Part shown: in pieces, positions 1-7,845 of the stretch
Layout of the letters: every line of letters starts with the position of its first letter
Position numbering within the stretch: position 1 is the first letter of the stretch
NCBI RefSeq assembly: GCF_030145185.1
Contig: NZ_JAQYWB010000065.1
Location: forward strand, 1 to 32,136
DNA from: Desulfoluna sp.
Lineage (GTDB): Bacteria > Desulfobacterota > Desulfobacteria > Desulfobacterales > Desulfolunaceae
Direction: 5' to 3'
Length of the DNA: 32,136 nt
Notes under the pieces: generated by a model
Database searches by the model: none
What the model was told of the DNA's origin: nothing
What the model saw: the letters and a program-made list of their open reading frames with translations, nothing else
Translations under genes and position numbers: made by a program

Positions 1-139
1 AAAATCGACGGATCACACGAACCAGCTCGTCTTTTTCAGAATCTTTAAAAGGAAGGCCGTCCAGCGCGGTTCGGCTGATCACATGATAAACGGTTTTCTG
101 GCCGGGATCTGTCCTGACCATCCGGGGAATACGAGGCAT
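1..139 (-). CDS. REP-associated tyrosine transposase (RAYT), N-terminal part, cut by window edge
   Basis: The reverse strand encodes 46 residues starting MPRIPRM and continuing through YHVISRTALDG and KDELVRVIRRF before running off the left edge. The YHVISRTALDG stretch is typical of the N-terminus of Y1/IS200-like transposases associated with REP palindromes, which nick and rejoin single-stranded palindromic DNA. I chose the ATG at 139 because AAGGAG lies nine bases upstream; an ATG at 148 directly abuts that AAGGAG and is too close. The catalytic tyrosine and most of the protein lie outside the window. REP-like GGTGCCTGTCCCC sequences at 275 and 804, and a second RAYT remnant at 401-592, support the call. 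Confidence 0.8.
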   Translation of the reverse strand, partial: MPRIPRMVRTDPGQKTVYHVISRTALDGLPFKDSEKDELVRVIRRF

Positions 140-153
140 ACGCTTCATCTCCT

Positions 154-290
154 TGGTGTGTCATGTCAGAAATACGGATATATTGATGGTTTCCTGGAAT
201 GAATTTCTTTTTAAAAAGGCAGGTTACTTGTTGAAAATGAGTGTCTCATAAATTGGCGTGGAGGTCAAGCGCATGGTGCCTGTCCCCTGG
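154..290. repeat. Direct repeat copy 1, RAYT leader ending in a REP-like motif
   Basis: This segment of about 137 bp lies immediately upstream (in minus-strand sense) of the RAYT start at 139. It recurs with few differences at 683-819. Both copies begin TTGGTGTGTCATGTCAG and end GGTGCCTGTCCCCTGG. The repeat probably represents the transposase leader plus its REP motif, duplicated together with the gene. Confidence 0.8.
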
Positions 291-400
291 TTTCTCTGGT
301 CTTTAGAGGCCACGGGAACAAAAAAGAAAGCTGGCTTCAGATCCAACAGATGAACGCAGGGGCAGGGTTGCGTCTGGAACTCTCGAATAAAATGTCGGTT

Positions 401-592
401 TCAGGCCTCGGTCAATCGTTTCATTGAGTACATGCCATCGATCCCTTTCACCCGCTTGGGAACTCTCTCCCGGCTTCCGTAAAGCCGATCCTTAAATATG
501 TCGTAGGTCGCCAGGACAAAGGTCTTGGAGCCAATGATTCCTGAGTCGGTGAAATACCGCATCCGGAATCGAAACCGCCGGATTCGATCCAA
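401..592 (-). pseudogene. Remnant of a second RAYT transposase, C-terminal part
   Basis: The reverse strand encodes about 63 residues with RYFTDSGIIGSKTFVL near the start and GIDGMYSMKRL near the end, which is the usual C-terminal pattern of RAYT proteins (R-Y-F-[ST]-D-x-G-x-[LIV]-G-S-K-x-F-V). No start codon with a ribosome site precedes it; TTG at 592 only opens the frame. The matching leader repeat lies upstream at 683-819, but the roughly 200 residues expected between leader and C-terminus are missing. In their place is a short palindromic element (616-676). It is best read as a tandem duplicate of the RAYT at the left edge that has lost its catalytic part. Confidence 0.75.
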
Positions 593-615
593 CTGAAAAT
601 CGTTTGGGCATAAGA

Positions 616-676
616 AGGGGTCACCTACACATCTTTTTTTAAGAACTTACAACCTTTGTCAAGAGTGTAGGTCCCC
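616..676. repeat. Palindromic REP-like element, copy 1 (ACCTACAC/GTGTAGGT)
   Basis: Inverted arms ACCTACAC (623-630) and GTGTAGGT (665-672) enclose a 34-nt spacer that ends TTTGTCAAGA. A related copy lies at 5647-5707 with the same TACACATCT and TTTGTCAAGAGTGTA blocks. The two copies flank the truncated gene at 775 and the STAND NTPase gene. The motif differs from the GGTGCCTGTCCCC type, so at least two REP families are present. Confidence 0.65.
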
Positions 677-682
677 TATACA

Positions 683-819
683 TTGGTGTGTCATGTCAGA
701 AATACGAATATATTGATGAGGTTTTGCAATGAATTTCAATTAAAAAGGCAGGTTACTTGTTGGGAATGAGTGTCTCACAAATTGGCGTGGAGGTCAAGCG
801 CATGGTGCCTGTCCCCTGG
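683..819. repeat. Direct repeat copy 2, RAYT leader ending in a REP-like motif
   Basis: This is the second copy of the repeat at 154-290, in the same orientation, ending in GGTGCCTGTCCCCTGG at 804-819. On the minus strand it precedes the RAYT remnant at 592-401, just as copy 1 precedes the RAYT at 139. Its far end has replaced the C-terminal part of the gene at 775-1059. Confidence 0.8.
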
Positions 820-1059
820 TCCCATTATTGCTCCACCAGGGCAAACACTAACAATTAAATCAGGTTTAAATCCTGACCGTTTGATTTTTCTAATCAAACA
901 GTCTGTAAGATAAAACTGTTCTTTCAAGGAAACAGATTCTTTATCCTTAAGTTCGACCTTAACACCGTTAATGAATGTTTTGGTTTGCTGTTTTCCTGAA
1001 GCAAAAGTAACACAAGCACCAAATAGCATGCCTAAAATACCAATAATAAGACTTTCCAT
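775..1059 (-). pseudogene. Truncated membrane-anchored phosphoribosyltransferase-like gene
   Basis: The 94-residue reading frame starts at an ATG preceded by GGAG about ten bases upstream. Residues 3-22 form one hydrophobic helix (SLIIGILGMLFGACVTFASG). Residues 55-78 read IRKIKRSGFKPDLIVSVCPGGAIM, resembling the first strand and loop of type I phosphoribosyltransferase folds (hydrophobic-PDLIV-x-hydrophobic-x-x-GG). The last fifteen residues or so come from the REP repeat at 683-819 and not from the family. The conserved pyrophosphate-binding loop expected further on is absent, so this looks like a gene cut by the RAYT/REP insertion. The family call rests on a short match. Confidence 0.55.
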
Positions 1060-1085
1060 GACTTGATATCTCCTCGAGAACGCAT

Positions 1086-1101
1086 AGTGCCTGTCCCCTG
1101 G
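1086..1101. repeat. Solo REP-like motif (AGTGCCTGTCCCCTGG)
   Basis: A third copy of the GTGCCTGTCCCCTGG core, in the same orientation as those at 275 and 804, lies in the gap between the truncated gene and the STAND NTPase. It has no leader repeat around it. Confidence 0.7.
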
Positions 1102-1139
1102 TCCGTGTCGAATATCAAGACGCGACCCCCCTTTTTGAA

Positions 1140-4100
1140 TTATGTATTTTTTGTACGAAAATCCCCATCTAATATACCGTTATCATGGTAATAGACACCG
1201 TCTATCTCCAACCTACCGATAGCGTTAGCTCTGGAATCTCCACCACCAATTATTTGTTTTTCTCCAGAAACAGTCCAGATGATTTTTAAACCTCTTTCTT
1301 CTAAGAGTTCTAAAAAAGGAGCCTTTTTTATTAATAAATATCGCTTTGAGTCGTTATAAATATTGGTTGCAAAACATACTGTTTCATTGAGAGCGTTTAA
1401 AAATTCACCTTCTTTAATACCGTACTTAAGATTCATGCTTTTGTAGATAAAAGTACTTGGCTTTAAAAAGGTGATACTTTCCTCTTTTGAATAGTCAAAT
1501 TCTTCTTCCCATAAAAAACTTTCGGTTGTGATATGAACTTGTGAAATTCTGTTTCTTGATTCTCTATCAATAATATCGACCCATTTAATACCGCCAGGAT
1601 ACTCACCGATGAAATGTTTGTGTGCTGGTGACCAGTAATATTCTCTACTAAATAGTTCATATGTATCATGGCTTTCAGGCATCCATCGACCCATAAAATT
1701 TTGTTTTATAGCCCAATTTTTCATTGGCTCAAAATCAATATCTTGTACAATGTAGCTTCTAACATGGCACCATAGTCGTTTATGAGGGTAATCCCATTTT
1801 TTTTCTCCAATTTTTTTTGGTTCGGCCCACTCGGGGTAACCTTCGAGGATTAGCCACTCTTCATTTTCAGGGTCATTAACTTTAAGTAAATTTTTAAAAT
1901 TTGGTAAATTGTCTGTGCTATTAATCCATTCGTTGGGTGTGCCGTCCCAATTAAAAATAAAATTATCTATCCACCAATACTTATTAGATTGGTCTTCATT
2001 ATAACTTGCTGCTTTTTTAATGAGCATTGTGGGATCTATATCTCTTACATATGGATCCCATGGGCCTTGATAGGGTTCTTCACGATCCATTTCAAAATTC
2101 CATCGCTCATACTTAATAAAATTGTCTGACAACTTAGCCATATATTCATAGTAAGCTATCCATTGATACTTTTTCCCAATCCGTTCATTATGTGAAGTAA
2201 TACTGCTACCTATCCGAACTTGCCTGTCAAAGTTGTAATGATCATCTTTATTCCAACCAAGTTCGATGATTCGAGAAAAAATAAATCTTTGAGCTATTCT
2301 TAAATCAAAAGTCTTACCCGTGTTTATTAAATTATGATTGTGATCGAGGTATGGCTCAATTTCTTCCTCATAAAAACTCAACGTCCCTTGATCAAGGGTT
2401 TGCTTAAAACTTTTTTTGATTTTAGCAAGTTCCGCCTCACTTTTCCGGCCTACTGCAACTTTCACTTTTATCGTTGCCATTCCACCGGTTAAAGCTTTAG
2501 GATCTTGCGATGAAGTAATAATAGGATTTAGCTCAGCAAAGAGAGACAACTGATTAGAATTTAGTGAAAATTTGAACGTTTCAAATAGTTTTTCTCTATC
2601 AATCGGGGCTTCGCCTTTCTTTGTACCCGACCACTCAGAATGATGAGAGTTTGTACCGATTACATATCTTGCGAAATCGCCAAAACCCATTACCGAGTCC
2701 CAAAGTTGAAAGTAATCACTATTATTGTAGCTTTCTTCGAGTTCTTTAATAGATGGAATTGTCGCAGGCCAGCTACTTGTGTAAGGCGGCCTCACCTCAG
2801 ATATTTCAAAGCTCAGCTGACAGCTCAAATAGTTAGTGTATTCTATAACCCCTCTCGCATAATCTCTAAGCAAAATATGAGGATATACGTCATTTTTATT
2901 TTCAAAAATTATTCTATAGATATACTCACTTAGTTGAGACAAAAGTTCTTTTTGGTTCGTTCTTAGTGCACAGCCATATGCAACTGCAAAAAGTCTTTCA
3001 TATATATAAGGATCATTTACTGTTTCAAACAGCTTAAAAATCTCCATCAATACTGACAATCTATTTTGCAACAAACAAATTAAAGCTTTTGTCGAACAAT
3101 CTCGTATTTGTCGATTAGTTGAAGTATGAAACCAGGTTAAAGTGATTGCAGAAAGTTTAATTGACTCATCAGAAATATAAGTTTTATCATTGTCTTTCCA
3201 TGCCCAATCGATTAACTGCTTAACAGCAGAATCGTCTGAAAACTTATATTTTAGAAGTTGAGTCCATCCAGCATCTCGATTTGGTAAAATTTGTTTCATC
3301 AAATGTTTGTGCAGCGAAATAGCGTTGAAGAAGTGGTTTGGTACGGTTGCTACGGAAAGAATTGTTTCCCAAAATAAATCATATGAATCATGATGTTTTA
3401 ATACATGATTATTCACATAGTCTAACGACTTAGAGGTAACGGTCTCATCTTTACGCCATATCAAACTGTTTAAAAACGACTCTAATACTGGACCTTTATC
3501 CTTAAGTAGAGGTACAACTTCAAAAAACTCTAATCCATTTTTTTCTGGAATTTGAATGGAAAAGGCATCTATCAATCCTTGATTTAGAATAATTGATTTT
3601 TCGTTTTTTACATATTGATTAAGGTCCCCACCAACTTTGAATTCGGTTTCAAAATTAGGGTATTGCTTTAGCAGAAACTGAGCCACCAAATGATCTTCAA
3701 ATCGTTCATATGTTAAGTAAATTCCTTCTTCACATTCAGTAGGGGATGACCAAAAAACATTTTTAGAAAGAACCCCCTCTGTAATCAATTCATCTATAAA
3801 ACCTTTTTTACTGGTGTACCTTTCAACAGTATCATCTACAATGTCATAAGCCTTTTCATATGTAATATATTTTTTTTCTGGGTGCTTAGCCCTATGAGAG
3901 ACTATTGAATTGATGGATCTTTTGACAAGATTTATGTTGTTAGAATAGTGGCACCTAAGGGGTTTAGAAAGCACATCATTTATACTATTTATATAAAACT
4001 CAATTATCGCAGAAATACCTTGGAGTCCATCGGGTATTTTATGTGATTTAGACTTAGTGATAGCTTCACAAAATAATTTTAGAAAAAGTGGATTTTGAAA

Positions 4101-5600
4101 TTCTCTATGAAGTAGAGGCACACTAGGTCGTTCTATTTTATAATTATCAAAAAATAAATTGCTTGCCTCATATTCAACATTTCTAAAACCGAGTACAGTA
4201 TGTTGAACAATACTTAAATCTAAATTCTTTTTTTCAGGAAAAATCAACTTTTTATAAGAAGAGCGTATAGTCAATACAACGCCAAGATTACTATATTTAT
4301 TGAATTCACTTATAAAACTTGAAACAAAACTCGGCCAAACGAACTTACCTCTCCCTTCATTTATTGCATCAACAAAAAATATAATCCGTTTTTCATGACT
4401 TTTGGCAAAATCATTAATTTCAGATAAGAATACAGGGGCTGTAATGTTTATCTGAAGTCGTTTAAAAATTTGAGTCCAGGGATCTTCATCAGTTACAAAA
4501 TGTTGGCCAAGCAGAAAAATACTTTGATAATCACTGGCTATTCGTTTTGTTACGACATCACCTATCATATGTGATTTACCAATTCCTGCCTCACCTTCCA
4601 AAACTAATACTGGGTTATTGACAAGATCGAACACTTGGCTGCTAAGGGTTGAATACAAAATTGAAATTTCGGATTTAAACTCTCCAATATCATTCAATTC
4701 ACTGATCGGCCTATCACTTCTTTCGAAGTTTTCATTATCTGTAAAATATAAATATATTTTATAATTAATTTCTTTTATTTCACCGACTATTTTTTTTAAA
4801 GATTCTACTGGAAAGTTATCAATTCCACTCAAGTTATTTGATTCAATAATTACAGATAAATTCTCTAAACAGTCTTCCAATTGCTGTAAATATTCTTGTA
4901 TTTCAGCTTTAATTTTTAATATTTTCTTGCCTTTAATCATCAATCGATCAATTTGATTTATTATTTTTTCTTCAAAGCCTTGAGTCCTTCCAATAATTCC
5001 AAAAATATTAGAAGCTTCGAGTTGAAAATTTAATTCATGAGTGTATCTATTTCCTAAGTCAAGTATTGATGAATGACATTGTTCTTTGAACCATTTTTTA
5101 GTGGGGGTGAAGGTTGTTTTTTCGATATTTTTTTTTATAGAGGTTACTTTTTTATCAATACTATCAACCACATCAAAGATTTCGAAGATTTTAGACTGAT
5201 AATTTTCTTCAATAAATAACTTTACAAGCTTTTTATTGCTATTAACTTTATCGACAAATAATTTATAAAAGGCATTTAATTCATCTTGTGCTGGAATGAT
5301 TATATTGGGGTTACCCTCGAACAACTTTAATAAAGTTTCGGTTGAAATCAGTGGCTTGAAAAGAATATATTCATTTAACGTTTTAAATAAAATTTGAGAT
5401 TTATAAAAAGGAAATTTATTATTCGTACCATCGTGTGGGTACGACTTCTCGTGAATCTCTATTACGTCATAAATTGTCGATATTAGTTGCCTTTGATATT
5501 TTTTCTTGGCAAATAAGAAGCTCTTACATCTTCCGTACCCTTCCTCTTTCAAGAACTGATCAAGAAATTTCATGGAAACATATGTGATTATTGTTTTCAT
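1140..5600 (-). CDS. Large STAND-type P-loop NTPase, candidate anti-phage sensor
   Basis: This protein of about 1,486 residues has a Walker A motif GEAGIGKS near residue 337 and a Walker B region RIIFFVDAINEG near 405. A downstream winged-helix-like segment contains YERFEDHLVAQFLL. That order is characteristic of NACHT/AAA-like STAND ATPases, a class that includes Avs-type phage sensors. The first 330 residues lack a recognisable nuclease or protease motif and carry a coiled-coil-like stretch (about 130-165) and the motif LDLGNRYTHELNF (about 190), which I associate with other large STAND proteins. The C-terminal 700 or more residues are probably the ligand-sensing region; I see no clear repeats. 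The ATG at 5600 was chosen; a TTG at 5615 with GGAG ten bases upstream would add five residues. The gene is far richer in A+T than genes right of 9.8 kb, suggesting transfer. The role in defence is inference. Confidence 0.75.
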   Translation of the reverse strand: MKTIITYVSMKFLDQFLKEEGYGRCKSFLFAKKKYQRQLISTIYDVIEIHEKSYPHDGTNNKFPFYKSQILFKTLNEYILFKPLISTETLLKLFEGNPNIIIPAQDELNAFYKLFVDKVNSNKKLVKLFIEENYQSKIFEIFDVVDSIDKKVTSIKKNIEKTTFTPTKKWFKEQCHSSILDLGNRYTHELNFQLEASNIFGIIGRTQGFEEKIINQIDRLMIKGKKILKIKAEIQEYLQQLEDCLENLSVIIESNNLSGIDNFPVESLKKIVGEIKEINYKIYLYFTDNENFERSDRPISELNDIGEFKSEISILYSTLSSQVFDLVNNPVLVLEGEAGIGKSHMIGDVVTKRIASDYQSIFLLGQHFVTDEDPWTQIFKRLQINITAPVFLSEINDFAKSHEKRIIFFVDAINEGRGKFVWPSFVSSFISEFNKYSNLGVVLTIRSSYKKLIFPEKKNLDLSIVQHTVLGFRNVEYEASNLFFDNYKIERPSVPLLHREFQNPLFLKLFCEAITKSKSHKIPDGLQGISAIIEFYINSINDVLSKPLRCHYSNNINLVKRSINSIVSHRAKHPEKKYITYEKAYDIVDDTVERYTSKKGFIDELITEGVLSKNVFWSSPTECEEGIYLTYERFEDHLVAQFLLKQYPNFETEFKVGGDLNQYVKNEKSIILNQGLIDAFSIQIPEKNGLEFFEVVPLLKDKGPVLESFLNSLIWRKDETVTSKSLDYVNNHVLKHHDSYDLFWETILSVATVPNHFFNAISLHKHLMKQILPNRDAGWTQLLKYKFSDDSAVKQLIDWAWKDNDKTYISDESIKLSAITLTWFHTSTNRQIRDCSTKALICLLQNRLSVLMEIFKLFETVNDPYIYERLFAVAYGCALRTNQKELLSQLSEYIYRIIFENKNDVYPHILLRDYARGVIEYTNYLSCQLSFEISEVRPPYTSSWPATIPSIKELEESYNNSDYFQLWDSVMGFGDFARYVIGTNSHHSEWSGTKKGEAPIDREKLFETFKFSLNSNQLSLFAELNPIITSSQDPKALTGGMATIKVKVAVGRKSEAELAKIKKSFKQTLDQGTLSFYEEEIEPYLDHNHNLINTGKTFDLRIAQRFIFSRIIELGWNKDDHYNFDRQVRIGSSITSHNERIGKKYQWIAYYEYMAKLSDNFIKYERWNFEMDREEPYQGPWDPYVRDIDPTMLIKKAASYNEDQSNKYWWIDNFIFNWDGTPNEWINSTDNLPNFKNLLKVNDPENEEWLILEGYPEWAEPKKIGEKKWDYPHKRLWCHVRSYIVQDIDFEPMKNWAIKQNFMGRWMPESHDTYELFSREYYWSPAHKHFIGEYPGGIKWVDIIDRESRNRISQVHITTESFLWEEEFDYSKEESITFLKPSTFIYKSMNLKYGIKEGEFLNALNETVCFATNIYNDSKRYLLIKKAPFLELLEERGLKIIWTVSGEKQIIGGGDSRANAIGRLEIDGVYYHDNGILDGDFRTKNT

Positions 5601-5646
5601 TACTACAGGTTCCAATAATTTAACTCTCCATTTTTGAAAAAGAGAA

Positions 5647-5707
5647 GGGGGTAGGCCTACACATCTGACAAGATAGAAATCTTTGTCAAGAGTGTACGTC
5701 TGGCCCT
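5647..5707. repeat. Palindromic REP-like element, copy 2
   Basis: GGCCTACAC (5654-5662) and GTGTACGTC (5692-5700) form imperfect arms, and the blocks TACACATCT and TTTGTCAAGAGTGTA match the element at 616-676. The copy lies in the 120-nt gap between the 93-residue gene and the STAND NTPase gene, so a transcript covering both would contain its hairpin. Confidence 0.6.
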
Positions 5708-5723
5708 TTTATTCTACATAAAC

Positions 5724-6005
5724 CTAAGATTTTTCGCTTATTCGTTCTGCTTCTTGCTCAATAAGCACACATAGCTGTGATGATTTTGGAAACTCTTTTG
5801 CCATCCACTTTGAGGGAAAATAGCGATGGTTTTTATTTTCGACGGAAGGCGTTGCATCAAAATGAGAACAAAGGTAGACCTCATTTTCTGGAATTCCCGC
5901 CAGTGCACCGGGGACAAGAACCACACCGTCATCATTTATGGCAAATGATCGTTTCCATTCTGGAAGTTTACTGTTTTCTTGTTTTTCCAAATAAAACCAT
6001 TCCAT
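5724..6005 (-). CDS. Hypothetical 93-residue protein upstream of the STAND NTPase
   Basis: I do not recognise this family. The ATG at 6005 is preceded by GGAGAG seven bases upstream, so translation is plausible. The protein starts MEWFYLEKQENSKLPEW, has no signal peptide or membrane helix, and contains ENEVYLCSHFDATPSVENKNHRYFPSKWMAKEF before a charged C-terminal helix rich in Glu. It lies on the same strand 120 nt before the STAND NTPase, with only a REP-like palindrome between, so the two could be co-transcribed. A partner role is possible but unproven. Confidence 0.6.
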   Translation of the reverse strand: MEWFYLEKQENSKLPEWKRSFAINDDGVVLVPGALAGIPENEVYLCSHFDATPSVENKNHRYFPSKWMAKEFPKSSQLCVLIEQEAERISEKS

Positions 6006-6122
6006 AAATACTCTCCATGATGATGTATCAAAGAAGGGGCTTGACGTTGGACATTATTCTATTTCAACAGAGACAATACACCTAAACTCAACAATTCATC
6101 AACAGTATTCACCCCAAACAAA

Positions 6123-6160
6123 AACCCATGTACCCAGCTTAATGCCCGGCAGCATGGGTT
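6123..6160 (-). terminator. Rho-independent terminator candidate
   Basis: Arms AACCCATG (6123-6130) and CATGGGTT (6153-6160) form an 8-bp stem. On the minus strand the hairpin is followed by TTTTTGTTTG. It lies about 90 nt after the stop of the minus-strand gene at 6249 and before the 93-residue gene, so it separates these units. Confidence 0.55.
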
Positions 6161-6248
6161 ATTTTTCATCACACAAGGAACAATACCAATCGATTCCCGC
6201 CTTTGCTCTCACCTTGAATACCGTAAGCCCCTCACCACCAATCCCCGC

Positions 6249-6542
6249 CTAACTCTTCTCCCCCGCAAACAACCTCCTGAATTCCGAATGTTTCGGGATC
6301 GCCTCCGTATACAGCACCTCATTACCGGGCAAAGAATCAAACAGACGGTTGAAAAAGGTTCTCCGGTTCTCCCACCCCATCACATCCAGCACCTGTTGAA
6401 TAAGTTTGCGGGCGGCCTCTGCCTTGAGGTGAAGGTAACAGGCCGTGGCAAAGGTATCACAGCACATGGATCCTATATCCTGGTTTGCCTTTTTCATCTC
6501 GTGGAAGACGGTCCACAGCTTCTTTGTGCACTCAGGTTTCAT
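6249..6542 (-). CDS. 5'-truncated hypothetical gene joined to a REP-like sequence
   Basis: From the ATG at 6542 the frame encodes 97 residues (MKPECTKKLW to RLFAGEKS) and stays open upstream to a GTG at 6599. The upstream part reads through the REP-like GGGGACAGGCACC motif at 6569, and neither start has a convincing ribosome site. The body is a mixed helical, soluble sequence with CCDTFATACYLHLKAEAARKL in the middle and RRTFFNRLFDSLPG after it. I do not recognise the family. A terminator candidate follows at 6123-6160. The likely history is loss of the original 5' end when the REP unit inserted, leaving a C-terminal fragment. Confidence 0.4.
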   Translation of the reverse strand: MKPECTKKLWTVFHEMKKANQDIGSMCCDTFATACYLHLKAEAARKLIQQVLDVMGWENRRTFFNRLFDSLPGNEVLYTEAIPKHSEFRRLFAGEKS

Positions 6543-6568
6543 GATTCGAGCGATTCGAAGGGATTCAA

Positions 6569-6581
6569 GGGGACAGGCACC
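6569..6581. repeat. REP-like motif (GGGGACAGGCACC), inverted relative to those at 275-1101
   Basis: The core is the reverse complement of GGTGCCTGTCCCC. It is preceded by GATTCAA and followed after about 16 nt by CACACGTCACGCGA (6597-6610), a string that recurs at 6864-6877 near the next copy. Confidence 0.65.
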
Positions 6582-6599
6582 TGCCAGACCTTTCCTCAC

Positions 6600-7226
6600 A
6601 CGTCACGCGATACCTGCCCGGTCTTCTTTCGTGCTTTTCGTGTCGTTCGTGGTTGCACCTGTGTTTTTTCCTCTCTATGGGAACCGAATCACATGGTTCT
6701 TTTGCCAATTTCATACAGGCCCTAATGTAGAGGCCACCTTTCGAGCAATTGATGAGCACGCTTCGCGCTTTTCCCGTCCTACAAGGCATCAATAGGCTAG
6801 GTTGTCCGACATGCTTCCACCGTGAGCCAAACCCAGCACTTACGACAGCAGGAGCAGCCCACACACACGTCACGCGAATGCGGACGCCTTACCGCCCGAG
6901 AGGAATTCGAGGGGACAGGCACCCGTCAAGCCTATATAAATCTACTGGGCTACGCACTTAACTCCTGATGCCACTATATGTTGTGTTTGTGTCATAATGG
7001 CATATCGTGTAACTCAATAAAATAATCCGGATCTTCCGCACCTTCAGCAGGCTTATCGCCAGTTATCTGTTGCCCTGGTACTGGGTCAGAAATAAGCGAG
7101 TGCTGAACCATCAGGCCACAGGGATACTCGATTTATGCTTCTTCTGTTGAAAAACGCTCTCAAAATCAGGAAAGGTTTAGCGGAAATTCGGCCATATCCC
7201 TATGCACTATATGTGGTATGATTAGG
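6600..7226. other. Gene-free stretch with REP copies
   Basis: No frame here has a good start with family-like sequence. The segment carries a spurious-looking ORF pattern (His-Glu-Lys/Arg repeats from CTTTTCGTG/TTCGTGGTT strings on the reverse strand), the REP copy at 6911-6923, and the related strings GCCACTATATGTTGTG (about 6971) and GCACTATATGTGGTATG (about 7203). Between 7020 and 7195 there may be a decayed mobile-element end, but I cannot name it. Confidence 0.5.
6911..6923. repeat. REP-like motif (GGGGACAGGCACC)
   Basis: This copy has the same core and orientation as 6569-6581, preceded by GAATTCGA in place of GATTCAA. The two copies are 342 bp apart and share the nearby string CACACGTCACGCGA. 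Confidence 0.65.
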
Positions 7227-7286
7227 AGCCAAGTGCATAGCTCCGTAAATCTGTTTCTATGGGAACCCATATAATTGCACTTGGCT
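7227..7286. repeat. Nested inverted repeat / cruciform
   Basis: Perfect 11-bp arms AGCCAAGTGCA (7227-7237) and TGCACTTGGCT (7276-7286) enclose a second hairpin TATGGGAACCCATA. It has no T-tract, so it does not look like an ordinary terminator. It lies between the candidate RNA and the REP-rich region and may be the end of a mobile unit or a recombination site. Confidence 0.6.
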
Positions 7287-7368
7287 TGAAGAAATTCCTC
7301 TTTTGCATAATGCATAATATATAGTTATAGCCCCTAATAATACACTTTCGATACTATAAACGATTGAT

Positions 7369-7835
7369 GGGCATGGTTGGGTTCGAACCAACACGACACT
7401 GATATTTTGTTTAGTCAACTCAGCTGGCCAGGTTGAGTTGTGTGTCAGCCTAAAAGCCCCTCACGGGTACTAAACTGCGTCTTCCTATGAGTTGAGTTTC
7501 AAAAAACCCCTTTGTTTCTACAACAACAGCACTATCTTACCATGTGCTATGTTTGTAAAACCACAAAATATCTACCTCATTCAGCCTTTACACATACCTA
7601 ACCTCCTTATATTGAGCTTCAATTATTACTAATGTTATGATCGCATTTTCTTACGCTTTTATTTTTCTCTTTCTCCTTTAAATTTTAGACATTCAACCTA
7701 CCTTCCGAGAATTTCTACCGTTAAAGTATATGCCTAATTAATAGTCCTCCTCCCTTGTTATTAGGTTATTATGCTCCATTGCTTTAGCCCTATGGATGTT
7801 CTTTGTTCACCCTCCTCAATTTCCGCAACATGCCC
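7369..7835 (-). ncRNA. Candidate structured RNA with a tRNA-like 3' end
   Basis: On the minus strand a perfect T-arm (GTTGG, loop TTCGAAC, CCAAC) is followed by CATGCCC and A, like the 3' end of a tRNA or tmRNA. The loop fits TTCRANY. No anticodon arm or D-arm lies at tRNA spacing. The matching acceptor strand GGGCATG occurs at 7835-7829, ten nt after the HD gene stop. Upstream of the T-arm are a GACAC/GTGTC stem enclosing CAACTCA/TGAGTTG and a CCC-GTGA-GGG tetraloop hairpin. The interior has no long frame and contains several Shine-Dalgarno-like runs. It is not a canonical tmRNA, as I find no tag peptide or TTCGACGG. The 7-nt acceptor match could be chance (a few per cent), in which case this is a tRNA 3' fragment left at an attachment site. 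Confidence 0.35.
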
Positions 7836-7845
7836 AAGAAAATAA

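Noticed and set aside
6288-6961. Several overlapping ORFs of 70-145 residues
   Set aside because: They lie on REP-like and simple repeated strings, lack ribosome sites and conflict with each other.
7369-7835. Canonical tmRNA or tRNA gene
   Set aside because: A T-arm and acceptor match exist, but there is no TTCGACGG-type 5' region, no tag peptide ending Ala-Ala, and no anticodon or D-arm, so it is listed only as a candidate RNA.
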